Positions 7,504 to 16,450 of a stretch of DNA of 64,000 nt are shown here, piece after piece. The notes beneath the pieces are model-generated. The model was given only the letters and a program-made list of their open reading frames with translations, did not search any database and was not told where the DNA came from. The position numbers were made by a program, and so were the translations under genes. Numbering within the stretch: the first letter of the stretch is position 1; each line of letters starts with the position of its first letter. Source of the stretch: Rhizobium sp. BK376 (GTDB taxonomy: Bacteria; Pseudomonadota; Alphaproteobacteria; Rhizobiales; Rhizobiaceae); the NCBI RefSeq assembly GCF_004341625.1, contig NZ_SLZG01000006.1:303065-367064 (forward strand). Reading direction: 5' to 3'.

Positions 7504-9800
7504 CTGATATGCAGTCCAATTTTGCCCAGTCCGATGCTTATCTCTCGGCCTTGATCAGCGAGGTCCGTTCGGTACCAGTGGCGCAGGCGATGCCGACGAT
7601 GGGACGCCGGACTTTCTTCAAACTGGCCAGCGCGGGCGCTGCGGGGCTGGTGCTGGGGTTCCATCTCGGAGACGCAGCTTTCGCGGCCGAGACGGTGAGC
7701 GGCAACACTTCCGATGGCAGCGATCAGGTGATGAATGCCTTCATCCGCATCGCTCCCGACAACACGATCACCATCTATTCCAAAGCCCCCGAGATCGGCC
7801 AGGGCATCAAGACCTCCTTCGGCGTGATCATTGCCGACGAACTCGACGCGGATTGGAACCATGTCGTGATGGAGCAGGCTCCCATTAATCCCAAGGTCTA
7901 TGGCAGCCAGGGCGCGGGAGGTTCGACCTCCATTCCGCGCGCCTGGAACCAGCTGCGTCAGGCCGGAGCCGGCGCCAAGGCAATGCTGATTGCCGCCGCC
8001 GCCCAGGAATGGGCAGTAGACCCATCGCAGATCACCGCTCAGGATTCGGTCCTGAGCCATGCCGCCAGCGGCAAGTCCGCCAGCTATGGATCGATGGCGA
8101 CAGCGGCAGCAAAAATGCCGGTGCCGGATCCCAAGAGCCTGAAACTGAAGGCCCGCGCCGACTATCGCCTGATCGGCAAGCGCTATCGCGGCGTCGACGA
8201 TCCCAAGGTCGTCACCGGCCAGCCGCTGTTCGGCATCGACGTCCAGGTCCCTGGAATGGTCTATGCCAACTACACCAAATGTCCGGCAGCCGGCGGCAAG
8301 GTGAGATCCTTCAATGTCGACGAGATCAAGGCGCAGCCGGGCGTCCTCGACGCCTTCGCCGTCGATGGCACCGGCATGATGGTCGAAGTCATGCCAGGCG
8401 TCGCCATCATCGCCAAGGACACCTGGAGCGCTTTCAAGGCGAAGGACAAGCTTAAGGTGGATTGGGATCTGATCGAGGCGTCGACGGATTCCAGCTCGCA
8501 ATTCTCGGCTGAGGCCAAGAAGGTGGCGACCAGTTTCCCGGAAAAGTTCGATGACAACGTCGGTGACGTGGACAAGTCCTTCGCCAATGCCAGTAAGACT
8601 GTCGAGGCCTTCTACGAGTACCCCTTCGCCGCCCATGTGCCGCTGGAGCCGATGAACACCACGGCGCATTGGCACGACGGCGTGATGGAAATGTGGGTGC
8701 CCACGCAGCAGCCCGACCGCGGCTTGCCGATGGTGGCGAAGGCGGCGGGCGTACCGGAAGAAAAAGTCGTCATGCACCAGACCCGCGTGGGGGGCGGTTT
8801 CGGGCGACGGCTGGTCAATGACTATGCCTGCGAGGCGGCAGCCATCGCGCGGAAGGTCAACGCCCCGGTCAAGCTGCAATGGACCCGGGAAGACGATTTC
8901 AGTCACGACTTCTACCGCCCCGCCGGCTACCATCAGTTCAAGGGCGCAATTGATAAGGCCGGCAGGCTCGATGCCTGGCAGGAACATTTCATCACCTTTA
9001 CAGCCGACGGCAAAAAGGAAGCCAGCGGCGCCAACCTCACCGACAATCTGCGATATTCCATCAAGGCGCCCAATCTGCGCCGCGCCAAGACCATGTTCCC
9101 GCTGAAGATTCCCACCGGCGCCTGGCGCGCGCCGGGCGACAATGCCCAGGTCTTTGCAGCACAGAGCTTCATGCATGAACTGGCGCTCGCTTCCGGTCGC
9201 GATCACGTCGAGTTCCTCATCGATGCCGTGAACCGCGACGTGCCTGAGCTGGTTGCCAAGGACGCAAGTGTCAACTTCAGCCCCAAGCGGGCAACCGACG
9301 TGATCAAGATGTGCGCCGAGAAGGCCGGATGGGGCAAGTCGCTACCCAAGGGCAGCGGTCTCGGCTTTGCCTGGTGCTATTCCCACGCCGGCCATGTCGC
9401 GCAAGCGATTGAGCTCAGCGTCGATGCCAACAAAGGGATCAAGGTCAATCGGATTGTCGTGGTGCTCGATGTCGGGCCGATCATCGACATGGCCGGCTCC
9501 GAAGCCCAGGCACAAGGAGCTTCGACCGATGCTCTCTCCACTGCCATGGGCCTCAAGATCAACATCGAGAACGGCCGGATCCAGGAGCAGAACTACAATG
9601 CCTATCCGATCCTGCGCATGCCTTTCGCGCCGATGACGATCGACGCTTTTTTCATCCAGTCGGACAATCCGCCTACAGGCATGGGCGAACCAGCCTTCCC
9701 GGCGCTCGCGCCCGCGCTCGGCAATGCCATATTCGCCGCGACGGGAGAGCGGGTGCGCCGCCTGCCATTGCGCGATCTCGGCTATTCGCTGGCAGTCTGA
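7500..9800 (+). CDS. Molybdopterin-binding catalytic subunit (IorB-like, xanthine dehydrogenase family)
   Basis: Catalytic subunit of 766 residues that holds the molybdopterin cofactor. A twin-arginine signal (GRRTFFKLASAGAAG, about residues 36-50) predicts folded export to the periplasm. Family marks are EIGQGIKTSFGVI near residue 97, GGSTSIPRAWNQL near 140, GGGFGRRLVNDYACEAA near 430 and the C-terminal GMGEPAFPALAPAL, whose Glu matches the catalytic base of the xanthine oxidase family. Subunits of this type hydroxylate N-heteroaromatics or oxidise aldehydes, and the sequence does not choose between them. No XdhC-like maturation gene is nearby. Confidence 0.93.
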   Translation: MTDMQSNFAQSDAYLSALISEVRSVPVAQAMPTMGRRTFFKLASAGAAGLVLGFHLGDAAFAAETVSGNTSDGSDQVMNAFIRIAPDNTITIYSKAPEIGQGIKTSFGVIIADELDADWNHVVMEQAPINPKVYGSQGAGGSTSIPRAWNQLRQAGAGAKAMLIAAAAQEWAVDPSQITAQDSVLSHAASGKSASYGSMATAAAKMPVPDPKSLKLKARADYRLIGKRYRGVDDPKVVTGQPLFGIDVQVPGMVYANYTKCPAAGGKVRSFNVDEIKAQPGVLDAFAVDGTGMMVEVMPGVAIIAKDTWSAFKAKDKLKVDWDLIEASTDSSSQFSAEAKKVATSFPEKFDDNVGDVDKSFANASKTVEAFYEYPFAAHVPLEPMNTTAHWHDGVMEMWVPTQQPDRGLPMVAKAAGVPEEKVVMHQTRVGGGFGRRLVNDYACEAAAIARKVNAPVKLQWTREDDFSHDFYRPAGYHQFKGAIDKAGRLDAWQEHFITFTADGKKEASGANLTDNLRYSIKAPNLRRAKTMFPLKIPTGAWRAPGDNAQVFAAQSFMHELALASGRDHVEFLIDAVNRDVPELVAKDASVNFSPKRATDVIKMCAEKAGWGKSLPKGSGLGFAWCYSHAGHVAQAIELSVDANKGIKVNRIVVVLDVGPIIDMAGSEAQAQGASTDALSTAMGLKINIENGRIQEQNYNAYPILRMPFAPMTIDAFFIQSDNPPTGMGEPAFPALAPALGNAIFAATGERVRRLPLRDLGYSLAV

Positions 9801-9818
9801 TAGACCGCCCAGTGTTCA

Positions 9819-9862
9819 AACCGCATGGACCTTGACCATGGCCCATGCGGTTCGTGTCTTTT
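9819..9862 (+). terminator. Intrinsic terminator after the first molybdenum hydroxylase operon
   Basis: Perfect 10-bp stem AACCGCATGG/CCATGCGGTT with a 14-base loop, followed by CGTGTCTTTT. It begins 19 bases after the stop of the Mo subunit and lies between convergent genes. Confidence 0.65.
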
Positions 9863-9895
9863 GGCGCCGCAATTCATGAGCGGCGTGCGAACGGA

Positions 9896-12016
9896 CTATT
9901 TCCCGTCCGCATTTCCCGATTGCTGTGTAGCAGCCTTCGAGCCGTCCTTCTGAAGATCGGCTTGGTCGGCAACGATGGAGGCTGCCTCCTTCAGCAAGAC
10001 GTCCTTTGCGTTCTTGCGAGCATCTTCAAGCGCAAGATCGGCGCTCAGGCTACGCTCATCCGCCTGCAAACCGTCGTCCTGGCCGGGGTCGACACCATCA
10101 TCTATCTGCTTGCGCTCCTTCAGGCGCTTTGCCTGCGTGACCAGTTCATCGCGACGTTCGGCTTCATTGAGAGAGACGACCTGCTTGTCGCGCTGCGCCT
10201 TCAAGTCGGCAACGTCTTCTATGAAGCGCTGGAAATCCTGATCCTTCTGTACTCGCTCATCATGGCGGCTTTGCAGTTGCGGCAGCACTGCCTTGATATC
10301 GCCATCGGGCGTGTAGTTTGCGGGCTTCACCTGAGCCCACGGCAACGCATTGTCAAAACTCGCTTCGCCGAAGGTACTGAGGTCCGAGAGGCCCGGCAGG
10401 CTGATATCGGGCGTCACGCCGCGCAGCTGTGTCGTGCCACCGTTGACGCGGAAGAACTGGGCTATCGTCATTTTCAGCTCGCCGAATTTCGGTTTGCTGT
10501 TATGGGCGACCTGGTCGAGATCGATCACTGTCTGCACCGTACCCTTGCCAAAGCTGGGTTCGCCGACAATCACGCCTCGACCGTAGTCCTGTATCGCCGC
10601 AGCAAAAATTTCGGAGGCAGACGCCGAGCTGCGATTGATCAAGACACCGAGCGGACCTGTCCAGAGAGGTGCAGAAAGATCATCGCTTTCCACATCAATC
10701 TTCCCCTTGGCATCGCGCTCCTGCACCACCGGGCCCTTGCCGACGAACAGGCCGGTCAAATCGACCGCCTCGGACAACGAGCCGCCGCCATTATCGCGCA
10801 GGTCGACCAGAACGCCGTCGACATTCTCTTGCTTCAGCTCTCCCAGAAGCTTGGCGACATCGCGGCTTGCGCTTCTGTAGTCCTTGTCGCCCTTCTGCCG
10901 CGCTTCGAAGTCTTCATAGAAGGCCGGCAGGGTAATGATGCCGATTTTGCGGGTGGCGTCACCGTCCTTTACGGAAATGATGGTCTTCTTGGCAGCCTGC
11001 TTGTCGAGGCTGATCTTGTCGCGGACCAGATCAAGGAGGCGATGCTTGCCATCCGCTCCAGCATCCGCTGGCAGTATCTCAAGCCGGACGACGGAACCCT
11101 TTGCGCCTCGGATCATTTGCACGATTTCATCAAGACGCCTGCCGACCACTTCCTTTACCGGGCTATCCTTGCCCTGACCGACGCCGATAATGCGGTCGCC
11201 GACAGCGAGCTTGCCGGACAATTGTGCCGGACCGCCCGGAACGAGTTCGCGGATCGTCGTGTAATCATCCTGCTCCTGCAGCACCGCGCCGATGCCGACC
11301 AGCGAAAGCTTCATCGAAATATCGAACTCAGCCGAAGCGGTCGCGCCGAAATAGTCGGTGTGCGGATCGATCGACGTCGTGTAGGCGTCCATGAATGACT
11401 GGAACACATCGTCGCTCTTGTACTTCTGAACGCGCTCGAGCGAGTTTTCGTAGCGCTTGTCGAGCGTATCGCGAATATCGGCGTCGGCCTTGCCTGCCAG
11501 CTTCAGGCGCAGCCAGTCGCTCTTGACGCGCTTGCGCCAGAGTTCGTTGCTTTCCGCTTCGGATTGCGGCCAGGCGGCCTTGTCGCGAGAAAGGGAATAA
11601 TCTTCCTTCACGGTGAAGTCGAAATTCTGCTTGAGCAAGCTGCGCGCATAGTTCATGCGGTCGACAACTCGGTTCTCATACACGTTGAAAATCGAAAACG
11701 GGATCTGCAGGTCTTCGCGGTTTATCGCATCGTCGATCTTCGCGCCGTCAGCCGTGAACTTATCTATGTCGGACTGCAGGAAGAGAAGGCGGTCCGGATC
11801 CAGGGACTTGATGTACTTGTTCATGATCTTGCCCGAGAGGGCGTCATCGAGCGGAACGGGCTTGTAGCCGAAGCGCGTCAGAAATTGCGCACTCAAATGA
11901 GCCGCTTGCTCCTGCTGTTGCGATGGGGTCAAAATTGGCCGCGATGCGGCATCCTGGGCATATGCCGAGGATGCAATTGCCAGGAAGGCGCCCAGGAAAC
12001 CGTACTTTATATGCAT
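9896..12016 (-). CDS. prc: Carboxy-terminal processing (tail-specific) protease Prc, S41 family
   Basis: Periplasmic serine protease of 706 residues that trims or degrades proteins from their C-terminus. A Sec signal peptide (about residues 1-20, ending SSAYAQ) precedes an N-terminal helical region, a PDZ domain (around residues 230-310, VGIGAVLQEQDDYTTIRELV) and the S41 peptidase core. By alignment with E. coli Prc Ser430/Lys455, the catalytic pair is Ser466 in SASASE and Lys491 in FGKGT. The C-terminal DUF3340-like helical tail is present, so this is the long Prc class rather than the short CtpA. I chose the ATG at 12016, preceded by AAGG, over an upstream in-frame TTG at 12031. It appears monocistronic. 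Confidence 0.93.
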   Translation of the reverse strand: MHIKYGFLGAFLAIASSAYAQDAASRPILTPSQQQEQAAHLSAQFLTRFGYKPVPLDDALSGKIMNKYIKSLDPDRLLFLQSDIDKFTADGAKIDDAINREDLQIPFSIFNVYENRVVDRMNYARSLLKQNFDFTVKEDYSLSRDKAAWPQSEAESNELWRKRVKSDWLRLKLAGKADADIRDTLDKRYENSLERVQKYKSDDVFQSFMDAYTTSIDPHTDYFGATASAEFDISMKLSLVGIGAVLQEQDDYTTIRELVPGGPAQLSGKLAVGDRIIGVGQGKDSPVKEVVGRRLDEIVQMIRGAKGSVVRLEILPADAGADGKHRLLDLVRDKISLDKQAAKKTIISVKDGDATRKIGIITLPAFYEDFEARQKGDKDYRSASRDVAKLLGELKQENVDGVLVDLRDNGGGSLSEAVDLTGLFVGKGPVVQERDAKGKIDVESDDLSAPLWTGPLGVLINRSSASASEIFAAAIQDYGRGVIVGEPSFGKGTVQTVIDLDQVAHNSKPKFGELKMTIAQFFRVNGGTTQLRGVTPDISLPGLSDLSTFGEASFDNALPWAQVKPANYTPDGDIKAVLPQLQSRHDERVQKDQDFQRFIEDVADLKAQRDKQVVSLNEAERRDELVTQAKRLKERKQIDDGVDPGQDDGLQADERSLSADLALEDARKNAKDVLLKEAASIVADQADLQKDGSKAATQQSGNADGK

Positions 12017-12340
12017 GCAGCCTTGATCCAATTCTCGGTGTAGAGTCTTAAATGTGCGACGTTAGCGGAACAATTATGGTGTTCGGCAACTAAATGGACA
12101 TGCTATGTTCCTTATCCGGCGTTAACGCCGCGAACAATGCCCTTGCCAATTCACCGCTCAAGAATCCGATCGCTCTTGAAGCTTATTCATAAAAGCGGCC
12201 TCTTGAAGACCTTCTTCTTCAAATACGCTTGATACCGGTCGAATGGACAAGATTTAATAATATTTTGCGTATTCAGCGGCGTCGATCCGGCGAAGGCGCT
12301 TGCCCTATTGTGCGTCCGGCGCGCACCAGCGTTTCTCAAC
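12017..12340. other. Intergenic region upstream of prc
   Basis: About 320 bases without a credible gene. It must contain the prc promoter (minus strand), but no clear -35/-10 pair stands out. The only conspicuous element is a perfect 14-base palindrome at 12117-12130, listed separately. The stretch 12250-12280 is AT-rich. Confidence 0.5.
12117..12130. repeat. Perfect 14-bp palindrome upstream of prc
   Basis: CGGCGTTAACGCCG, fully self-complementary, about 100 bases upstream of the prc start codon. It could be an operator site; no regulator gene is adjacent. Confidence 0.4.
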
Positions 12341-12376
12341 AAACGAAAAACCCCACGCCTGCGATCAGGCGTGGGG
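12341..12376 (-). terminator. Strong intrinsic terminator of the SfnB-type gene
   Basis: Read on the minus strand: perfect 11-bp GC-rich stem CCCCACGCCTG/CAGGCGTGGGG with a 4-base loop, followed by TTTTTCGTTTG. It lies 25 bases after the stop codon of the gene ending at 12402. Confidence 0.9.
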
Positions 12377-12401
12377 CCTTCGCTGACGTCCGCCGCGGTG
12401 C

Positions 12402-13610
12402 TCAGCTATAAAGGCTAACTTCAGGGATCTTGTCGTTCAAAACGAAGTCACCGACTTCCTTGGCCTTGTAGAAGACCGGGTCATGGAGCGTATGCGTGCG
12501 CACATTGCGCCAGAAGCGATCGAACCGATATTTGTCCGCCGTCGAGCGGGCGCCCGTGAGCTCGAAGATACGCGATGTGATGTCGAGCGAAACGTTGGTC
12601 GCGTGGACCTTGGCAGCGTAGGCTTCCGCCGCCGCAGCACCTCGTTCGCGGGCGGTGACGGAGTGACCTTTTGCAAGTTCGATTTGAACGGCAAGAGCTG
12701 CGCTGTCGGCGAGTGCCGTAGCCGCCTTCAACGAGGCCGAAAATTCTCCGACGCGTTCGAGAATGTAGGGATCGTCAGCGGCTCGCTCGACGCCTGACGT
12801 GACCCAGGGCCGGGTCGTCGAGCGTACATAGTCGATGGCCGCCTTCAGCGCCCCTTCCGCCGTGCCGAGATAGAAATTGACGAAGACCAGCTGGATCAGC
12901 GGCGTATTGAAGGTCGAAAGCACCGGCGGCGATGCGTCGGCTGCCGTTGGCTGGCCGACAAAATCCTCCGCATACACCGGAAAATCATGGAATTCGACGC
13001 TACCGCTGTCCGAAAGACGCTGGCCGAAATTGTCCCAGTCGTCATTGGCGACGTAGCCGGGGCGATTGGTGCGAATGACAAAGCCGACGATCTTGTCGTC
13101 CAGGACCGCATTGGCGTTGATATAATCCGAGACATGCGCTGCCGTAGAGAAGGTCTTTCGGCCGTTCAGCACATATCCATTGCCCCGCCGCGTCAGGACC
13201 AGGCCCGGATCACGTGGATTGACGGCGGCACCCCAATAGAGGTTTTGCGCAACCGTCTCTGCCCCGAGCGCATCGGCGCGGGCGGCATCTAGCGCCCAGT
13301 AGATATATTGGCTGTTGACGAAATGGTAGCCGAGGAGTTGCCCGACGGAGCTTTCGCCCTGCGCGAGAATGCGCACCAGACGCAGGCCATCCACCCAGTC
13401 CAGCCCGCCCCCGCCGACCTCGCGCGAGTGTAGCGCGTTCAGCAGTCCAGCCTTCTTGAGCTTGATGATCTCGCCGACCGGCGGGCGGCCGTCGCGATCA
13501 AGCTCGGCTGCCCGCTTCGAAAGATCGGCCGAAATTTCCGCGGCACTGGCGAAAAGCTCCCTGCGCGTCGTGCCCGGATTAGTCGCGAAGAGGATGTTGG
13601 ACAGGCTCAT
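12402..13610 (-). CDS. SfnB/DszC-type acyl-CoA-dehydrogenase-fold oxidoreductase
   Basis: A 402-residue flavoprotein of the acyl-CoA dehydrogenase superfamily. The N-terminal helical domain leads to GYHFVNSQYIYW and the middle beta domain to NGRKTFSTAAHVSDYI. The C-terminal helical domain ends with RFWRNVRTHTLHDP, the R-N-x-R-T-x-x-x-HDP signature of the SfnB/DszC flavin monooxygenase branch rather than true fatty-acyl dehydrogenases. SfnB relatives are used in sulfur acquisition and DszC oxidises thiophenic sulfur with FMNH2 and oxygen. It follows the sugar-type binding protein on the same strand by 76 bases and faces an arm with two more FMNH2-dependent monooxygenases. Exact substrate unknown. 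Confidence 0.85.
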   Translation of the reverse strand: MSLSNILFATNPGTTRRELFASAAEISADLSKRAAELDRDGRPPVGEIIKLKKAGLLNALHSREVGGGGLDWVDGLRLVRILAQGESSVGQLLGYHFVNSQYIYWALDAARADALGAETVAQNLYWGAAVNPRDPGLVLTRRGNGYVLNGRKTFSTAAHVSDYINANAVLDDKIVGFVIRTNRPGYVANDDWDNFGQRLSDSGSVEFHDFPVYAEDFVGQPTAADASPPVLSTFNTPLIQLVFVNFYLGTAEGALKAAIDYVRSTTRPWVTSGVERAADDPYILERVGEFSASLKAATALADSAALAVQIELAKGHSVTARERGAAAAEAYAAKVHATNVSLDITSRIFELTGARSTADKYRFDRFWRNVRTHTLHDPVFYKAKEVGDFVLNDKIPEVSLYS

Positions 13611-13686
13611 GGATGAAACTCCGGTTCTATGGAAGAGCCCGACAGCGGTCCCATGATCGCTATCGGAAAATCGATGCGGCTGACTT

Positions 13687-14733
13687 TTAAAAAACCTTGG
13701 CCGGAATCCAGCTCGCAGTTGCGGCGTCGCTCGTACTGAAGGCCGGGATTTTCTGCGCCAGATCCTCGATCGTCTTGACGCCGGCTGCCCGCAGCGCTTC
13801 CTGCGTCAGAAGCGCCGGCTTCACCGTGATCTGGTGCGGGACATCCTGTCCGGCGATCTGAAGTGCCGCGGCGCGCACCGACACGGCACCAACCACGGCC
13901 GGATTGGTGGCGACCGTTGCGACCCAGGGGCTGCCGTCAGCGGTGATTTCCTGGATATCGGCCGTCGAGACGTCGGCCGAATAGATCTTCAGTTTGCTCG
14001 CAATACCGAGGTCGGCGGCGGCAAGCTTCACCCCACGGGCGAACTCATCATAAGGTGCAAAGACGACGCTGATATCGGGATTGGCCGTCAGGGCAGCCTT
14101 TGCCTGGTCGGCAGTAGTCGTTGCTGTCGTGTCGCTGACATTGCCGAAACGTGCCTTTTCGACGACACCGGCATTTTCAGCCCTGAACTTGTCCCAAATC
14201 TCGTTGCGACGGTCGAGCGGAGCAAAGCCCGCGACATAGACATAGCCGGCGTTGAACTTGGTGCCGTTGTCCTTGACGGCTTGCTTGAGCGCGAGGTCGG
14301 CAATTTCGTGGTCGCTCTGCTCGACCTGCGGAATCTTGGGATTGTTGAGATTGACGTCGAAGGCGACGACCTTGATGCCCTTATCGAGCCCCTGCTGCAC
14401 GACATCGCCGAGCGACTCAGGCAAGCCATGGTCGACAACGATACCGGATACGCCAAGATTGATCGCCTGCAGGATCTGCTCGCGCTGCTCGGCGGCATCC
14501 TGCCGCCCAGGGAACACGCGAAGGTCGATGTCGAGCGACTTTGCCTGCGCCTCGGCGCCGGCCTGGTAGGCCTGGAAGAAATCGCCTGCCGAGATATAGC
14601 TGATCAGGGCAACCTTGACGCCGCCCTTGTCAAAGGGTGCGGGCGCACCGGCAATACCACCGGCAACGGCTTGTTGCGTGAGCAGGAATGGAATGACAGC
14701 GGCAGACAGAGCGAGCTGTGCGAGTGGTTTCAT
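13687..14733 (-). CDS. Periplasmic sugar-type binding protein (RbsB-like, CUT2 importer)
   Basis: Solute receptor of 348 residues in the periplasmic-binding-protein/LacI fold. A Sec signal peptide (residues 1-25, ending QQAVAGG) precedes the first lobe (VALISYISAGDFFQAYQAGA) and the nucleosugar-type motif AINLGVSGIVVDHG near residue 100. I start at the ATG at 14733 with AAGGGG upstream; an in-frame TTG at 14754 is less likely. The matching ATPase and permease are on the opposite strand across a 230-base promoter region. The gene context with sulfur-type monooxygenases suggests an organosulfur or sulfo-sugar ligand, which is inference. Confidence 0.88.
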   Translation of the reverse strand: MKPLAQLALSAAVIPFLLTQQAVAGGIAGAPAPFDKGGVKVALISYISAGDFFQAYQAGAEAQAKSLDIDLRVFPGRQDAAEQREQILQAINLGVSGIVVDHGLPESLGDVVQQGLDKGIKVVAFDVNLNNPKIPQVEQSDHEIADLALKQAVKDNGTKFNAGYVYVAGFAPLDRRNEIWDKFRAENAGVVEKARFGNVSDTTATTTADQAKAALTANPDISVVFAPYDEFARGVKLAAADLGIASKLKIYSADVSTADIQEITADGSPWVATVATNPAVVGAVSVRAAALQIAGQDVPHQITVKPALLTQEALRAAGVKTIEDLAQKIPAFSTSDAATASWIPAKVF

Positions 14734-14794
14734 CGTCGCGATCCCCTTGATCAATCAAAACGTCGTCTGATGGGTTCGGCAGCTCCCGGCGACG

Positions 14795-14826
14795 TAAATT
14801 TATTAGATATAATCCCTATAAATTTA
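14795..14826. promoter_or_regulatory. AT-rich inverted repeat in the divergent promoter region
   Basis: Arms TAAATTTAT (14795-14803) and ATAAATTTA (14818-14826) are exact reverse complements separated by 14 bases that contain TATAAT. It sits between the divergent binding-protein and ATPase genes and stands out as AT-rich in GC-rich DNA, as expected for a promoter with a regulator site. Confidence 0.5.
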
Positions 14827-14965
14827 GTAGATTAAATGATCCGATTTTAGCGGCATTGATAGATTCTTTGTTCCGGCCCCCTGACTTCGACGGGAAAGGC
14901 GTACCTGGAGATTTCGCAGCTGGGTGGGGCAATATCCGGCTTCTGAATCATCGGAACGCCGCTGG

Positions 14966-16450
14966 ATGCCACTTCTTCAAATCGACAACCTGACGCACAG
15001 TTTCGGCCCGACGCGTGCCCTCGCCGGCGCCGGACTGATGATCGAGCGCGGCGAAATCGTGGCGCTGATGGGTGCAAATGGTGCCGGCAAGTCGACTTTG
15101 GTAAAGATACTTTCGGGCGTGATCGTTGCCGATGGCGGCACGATCACACTGAACGGTCGGGCATTCCAGCCGCACAGCCCGTCGGAGGCAGCGCGTGCCG
15201 GTGTCGTCACCGTGCATCAATCCACGGACCTCATCGGAGCTCCGGGATCGACGGTCGCCGACGCCTTGCTTCTCAATCGCTTCGCCGATCGGGGCATGCC
15301 CTTCTTCATCTCGCAACGCAGTGTTCGCCGTGAGGCGCAGGCAATGCTTGATGCGGTCGATATCTCCCTGCCGCTCGACCGCGACTTCGGGGATCTCACC
15401 GCAGCGGACCGCCAGCTCGTTGCGATCACCCGCGCGCTCGCTCACCAGGCCGAATTGCTGATCCTGGACGAACCGACGGCAAGTCTTTCCAGCCAGGAAT
15501 GCCGGCGCTTGTTTGAAGTCCTTTTACGGCTTCGCAGCGAAGGGCTTGCAATCCTCTATATATCCCATCGCACCGCCGATATCGAAGCCATTGCCGACCG
15601 CGCGGTGGTCATGCGTGGCGGTCGCGTGGTTGGCGGCTTTAGCCGGCCGATCGACTTTTCCGCAGCGATCGAAACCATGATCGGCCGCAAATTGGATGTC
15701 GCTCGCGCCGATGCGCGACCGGCAGCCGGGCCGGCTCTCTTCGAGATGCGCGGCGCGCGGCTGCTTGCGGCGAGCGAACCTTTCGATCTGACGCTCCACG
15801 AGGGCGAGGTGGTCGCCATCACAGGCGTGCTCGGCGCCGGAAAAAGCCGGCTGCTCTCGGCGATCTTCGGCCTCGGGCGACTTGCCGGCGGCGCGATGTT
15901 TCTCGCTGGAAAGCCGCTGCATCCAAGATCGCCGGCAGAGGCGATTGCCGCCGGAATCTCGATGGCCGCTGAAGACCGCCATCGTTCTTCGCTGATGCCA
16001 CCTGCCTGGCCGGGCAATTCGCTGGCCGCAACCATCAGCCTGCCGCATCTGGCGAAATGGTATCCGCATGGCTTCCTTTTCGGCGGTCGCGAGCAGCGTG
16101 AGGCGAAACAGGCGATCGCTCGCCTCGGCATCAAAGCTGCCGGCCCCCTCGCCTCCGTGTGGACGCTCTCCGGCGGCAACCAGCAGAAGGCCGTCATCGC
16201 ACGCTGGGAGGCGGAGCCGAGCCGTCTGCTGCTGCTAGACGAACCCTTTCAAGGCGTCGATGTCGGCGCCCGCCAGGATATCATCCAGGCAATCCGGGCG
16301 CGGAAGGATCGTGCAACGCTGATTGCCACATCCGATCCGGAAGAGGCCTACGAAGTGGCCGACCGGATTCTGGTCATGGACCACCACACGCTGCGGCCCG
16401 TCGCGGGCGGAGCGATCTCGCTTTCAGCCATTCAGGGAATTCCAGCATGA
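14966..16450 (+). CDS. CUT2-type sugar ABC transporter ATPase with two nucleotide-binding domains (RbsA-like)
   Basis: A 494-residue tandem ATPase that powers the importer. Domain 1 has Walker A GANGAGKST near residue 37 and Walker B LLILDEPTAS, but a degenerate signature (TAADRQ in place of an LSGGQ-like motif), as is common in RbsA proteins. Domain 2 has a Walker A-like GVLGAGKS, a good signature LSGGNQQ and Walker B LLLLDEPFQGVD. I prefer the ATG at 14966; a GTG at 14924 is in frame but adds residues not typical of the family. It overlaps the permease gene by four bases (ATGA). Confidence 0.92.
   Translation: MPLLQIDNLTHSFGPTRALAGAGLMIERGEIVALMGANGAGKSTLVKILSGVIVADGGTITLNGRAFQPHSPSEAARAGVVTVHQSTDLIGAPGSTVADALLLNRFADRGMPFFISQRSVRREAQAMLDAVDISLPLDRDFGDLTAADRQLVAITRALAHQAELLILDEPTASLSSQECRRLFEVLLRLRSEGLAILYISHRTADIEAIADRAVVMRGGRVVGGFSRPIDFSAAIETMIGRKLDVARADARPAAGPALFEMRGARLLAASEPFDLTLHEGEVVAITGVLGAGKSRLLSAIFGLGRLAGGAMFLAGKPLHPRSPAEAIAAGISMAAEDRHRSSLMPPAWPGNSLAATISLPHLAKWYPHGFLFGGREQREAKQAIARLGIKAAGPLASVWTLSGGNQQKAVIARWEAEPSRLLLLDEPFQGVDVGARQDIIQAIRARKDRATLIATSDPEEAYEVADRILVMDHHTLRPVAGGAISLSAIQGIPA

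Noticed and set aside
7398..9206. 602-codon minus-strand open frame
   Set aside because: Antisense to the molybdopterin subunit, His/Gly/Asp-rich in a pattern typical of reverse-complement GC-rich codons, no domain.
9845..11398. 517-codon plus-strand open frame
   Set aside because: Antisense to the Prc protease, whose catalytic residues and signal peptide are clear.
12229..12411. Small plus-strand frame across the terminator region
   Set aside because: It runs through a strong minus-strand terminator and encodes a low-complexity basic peptide.
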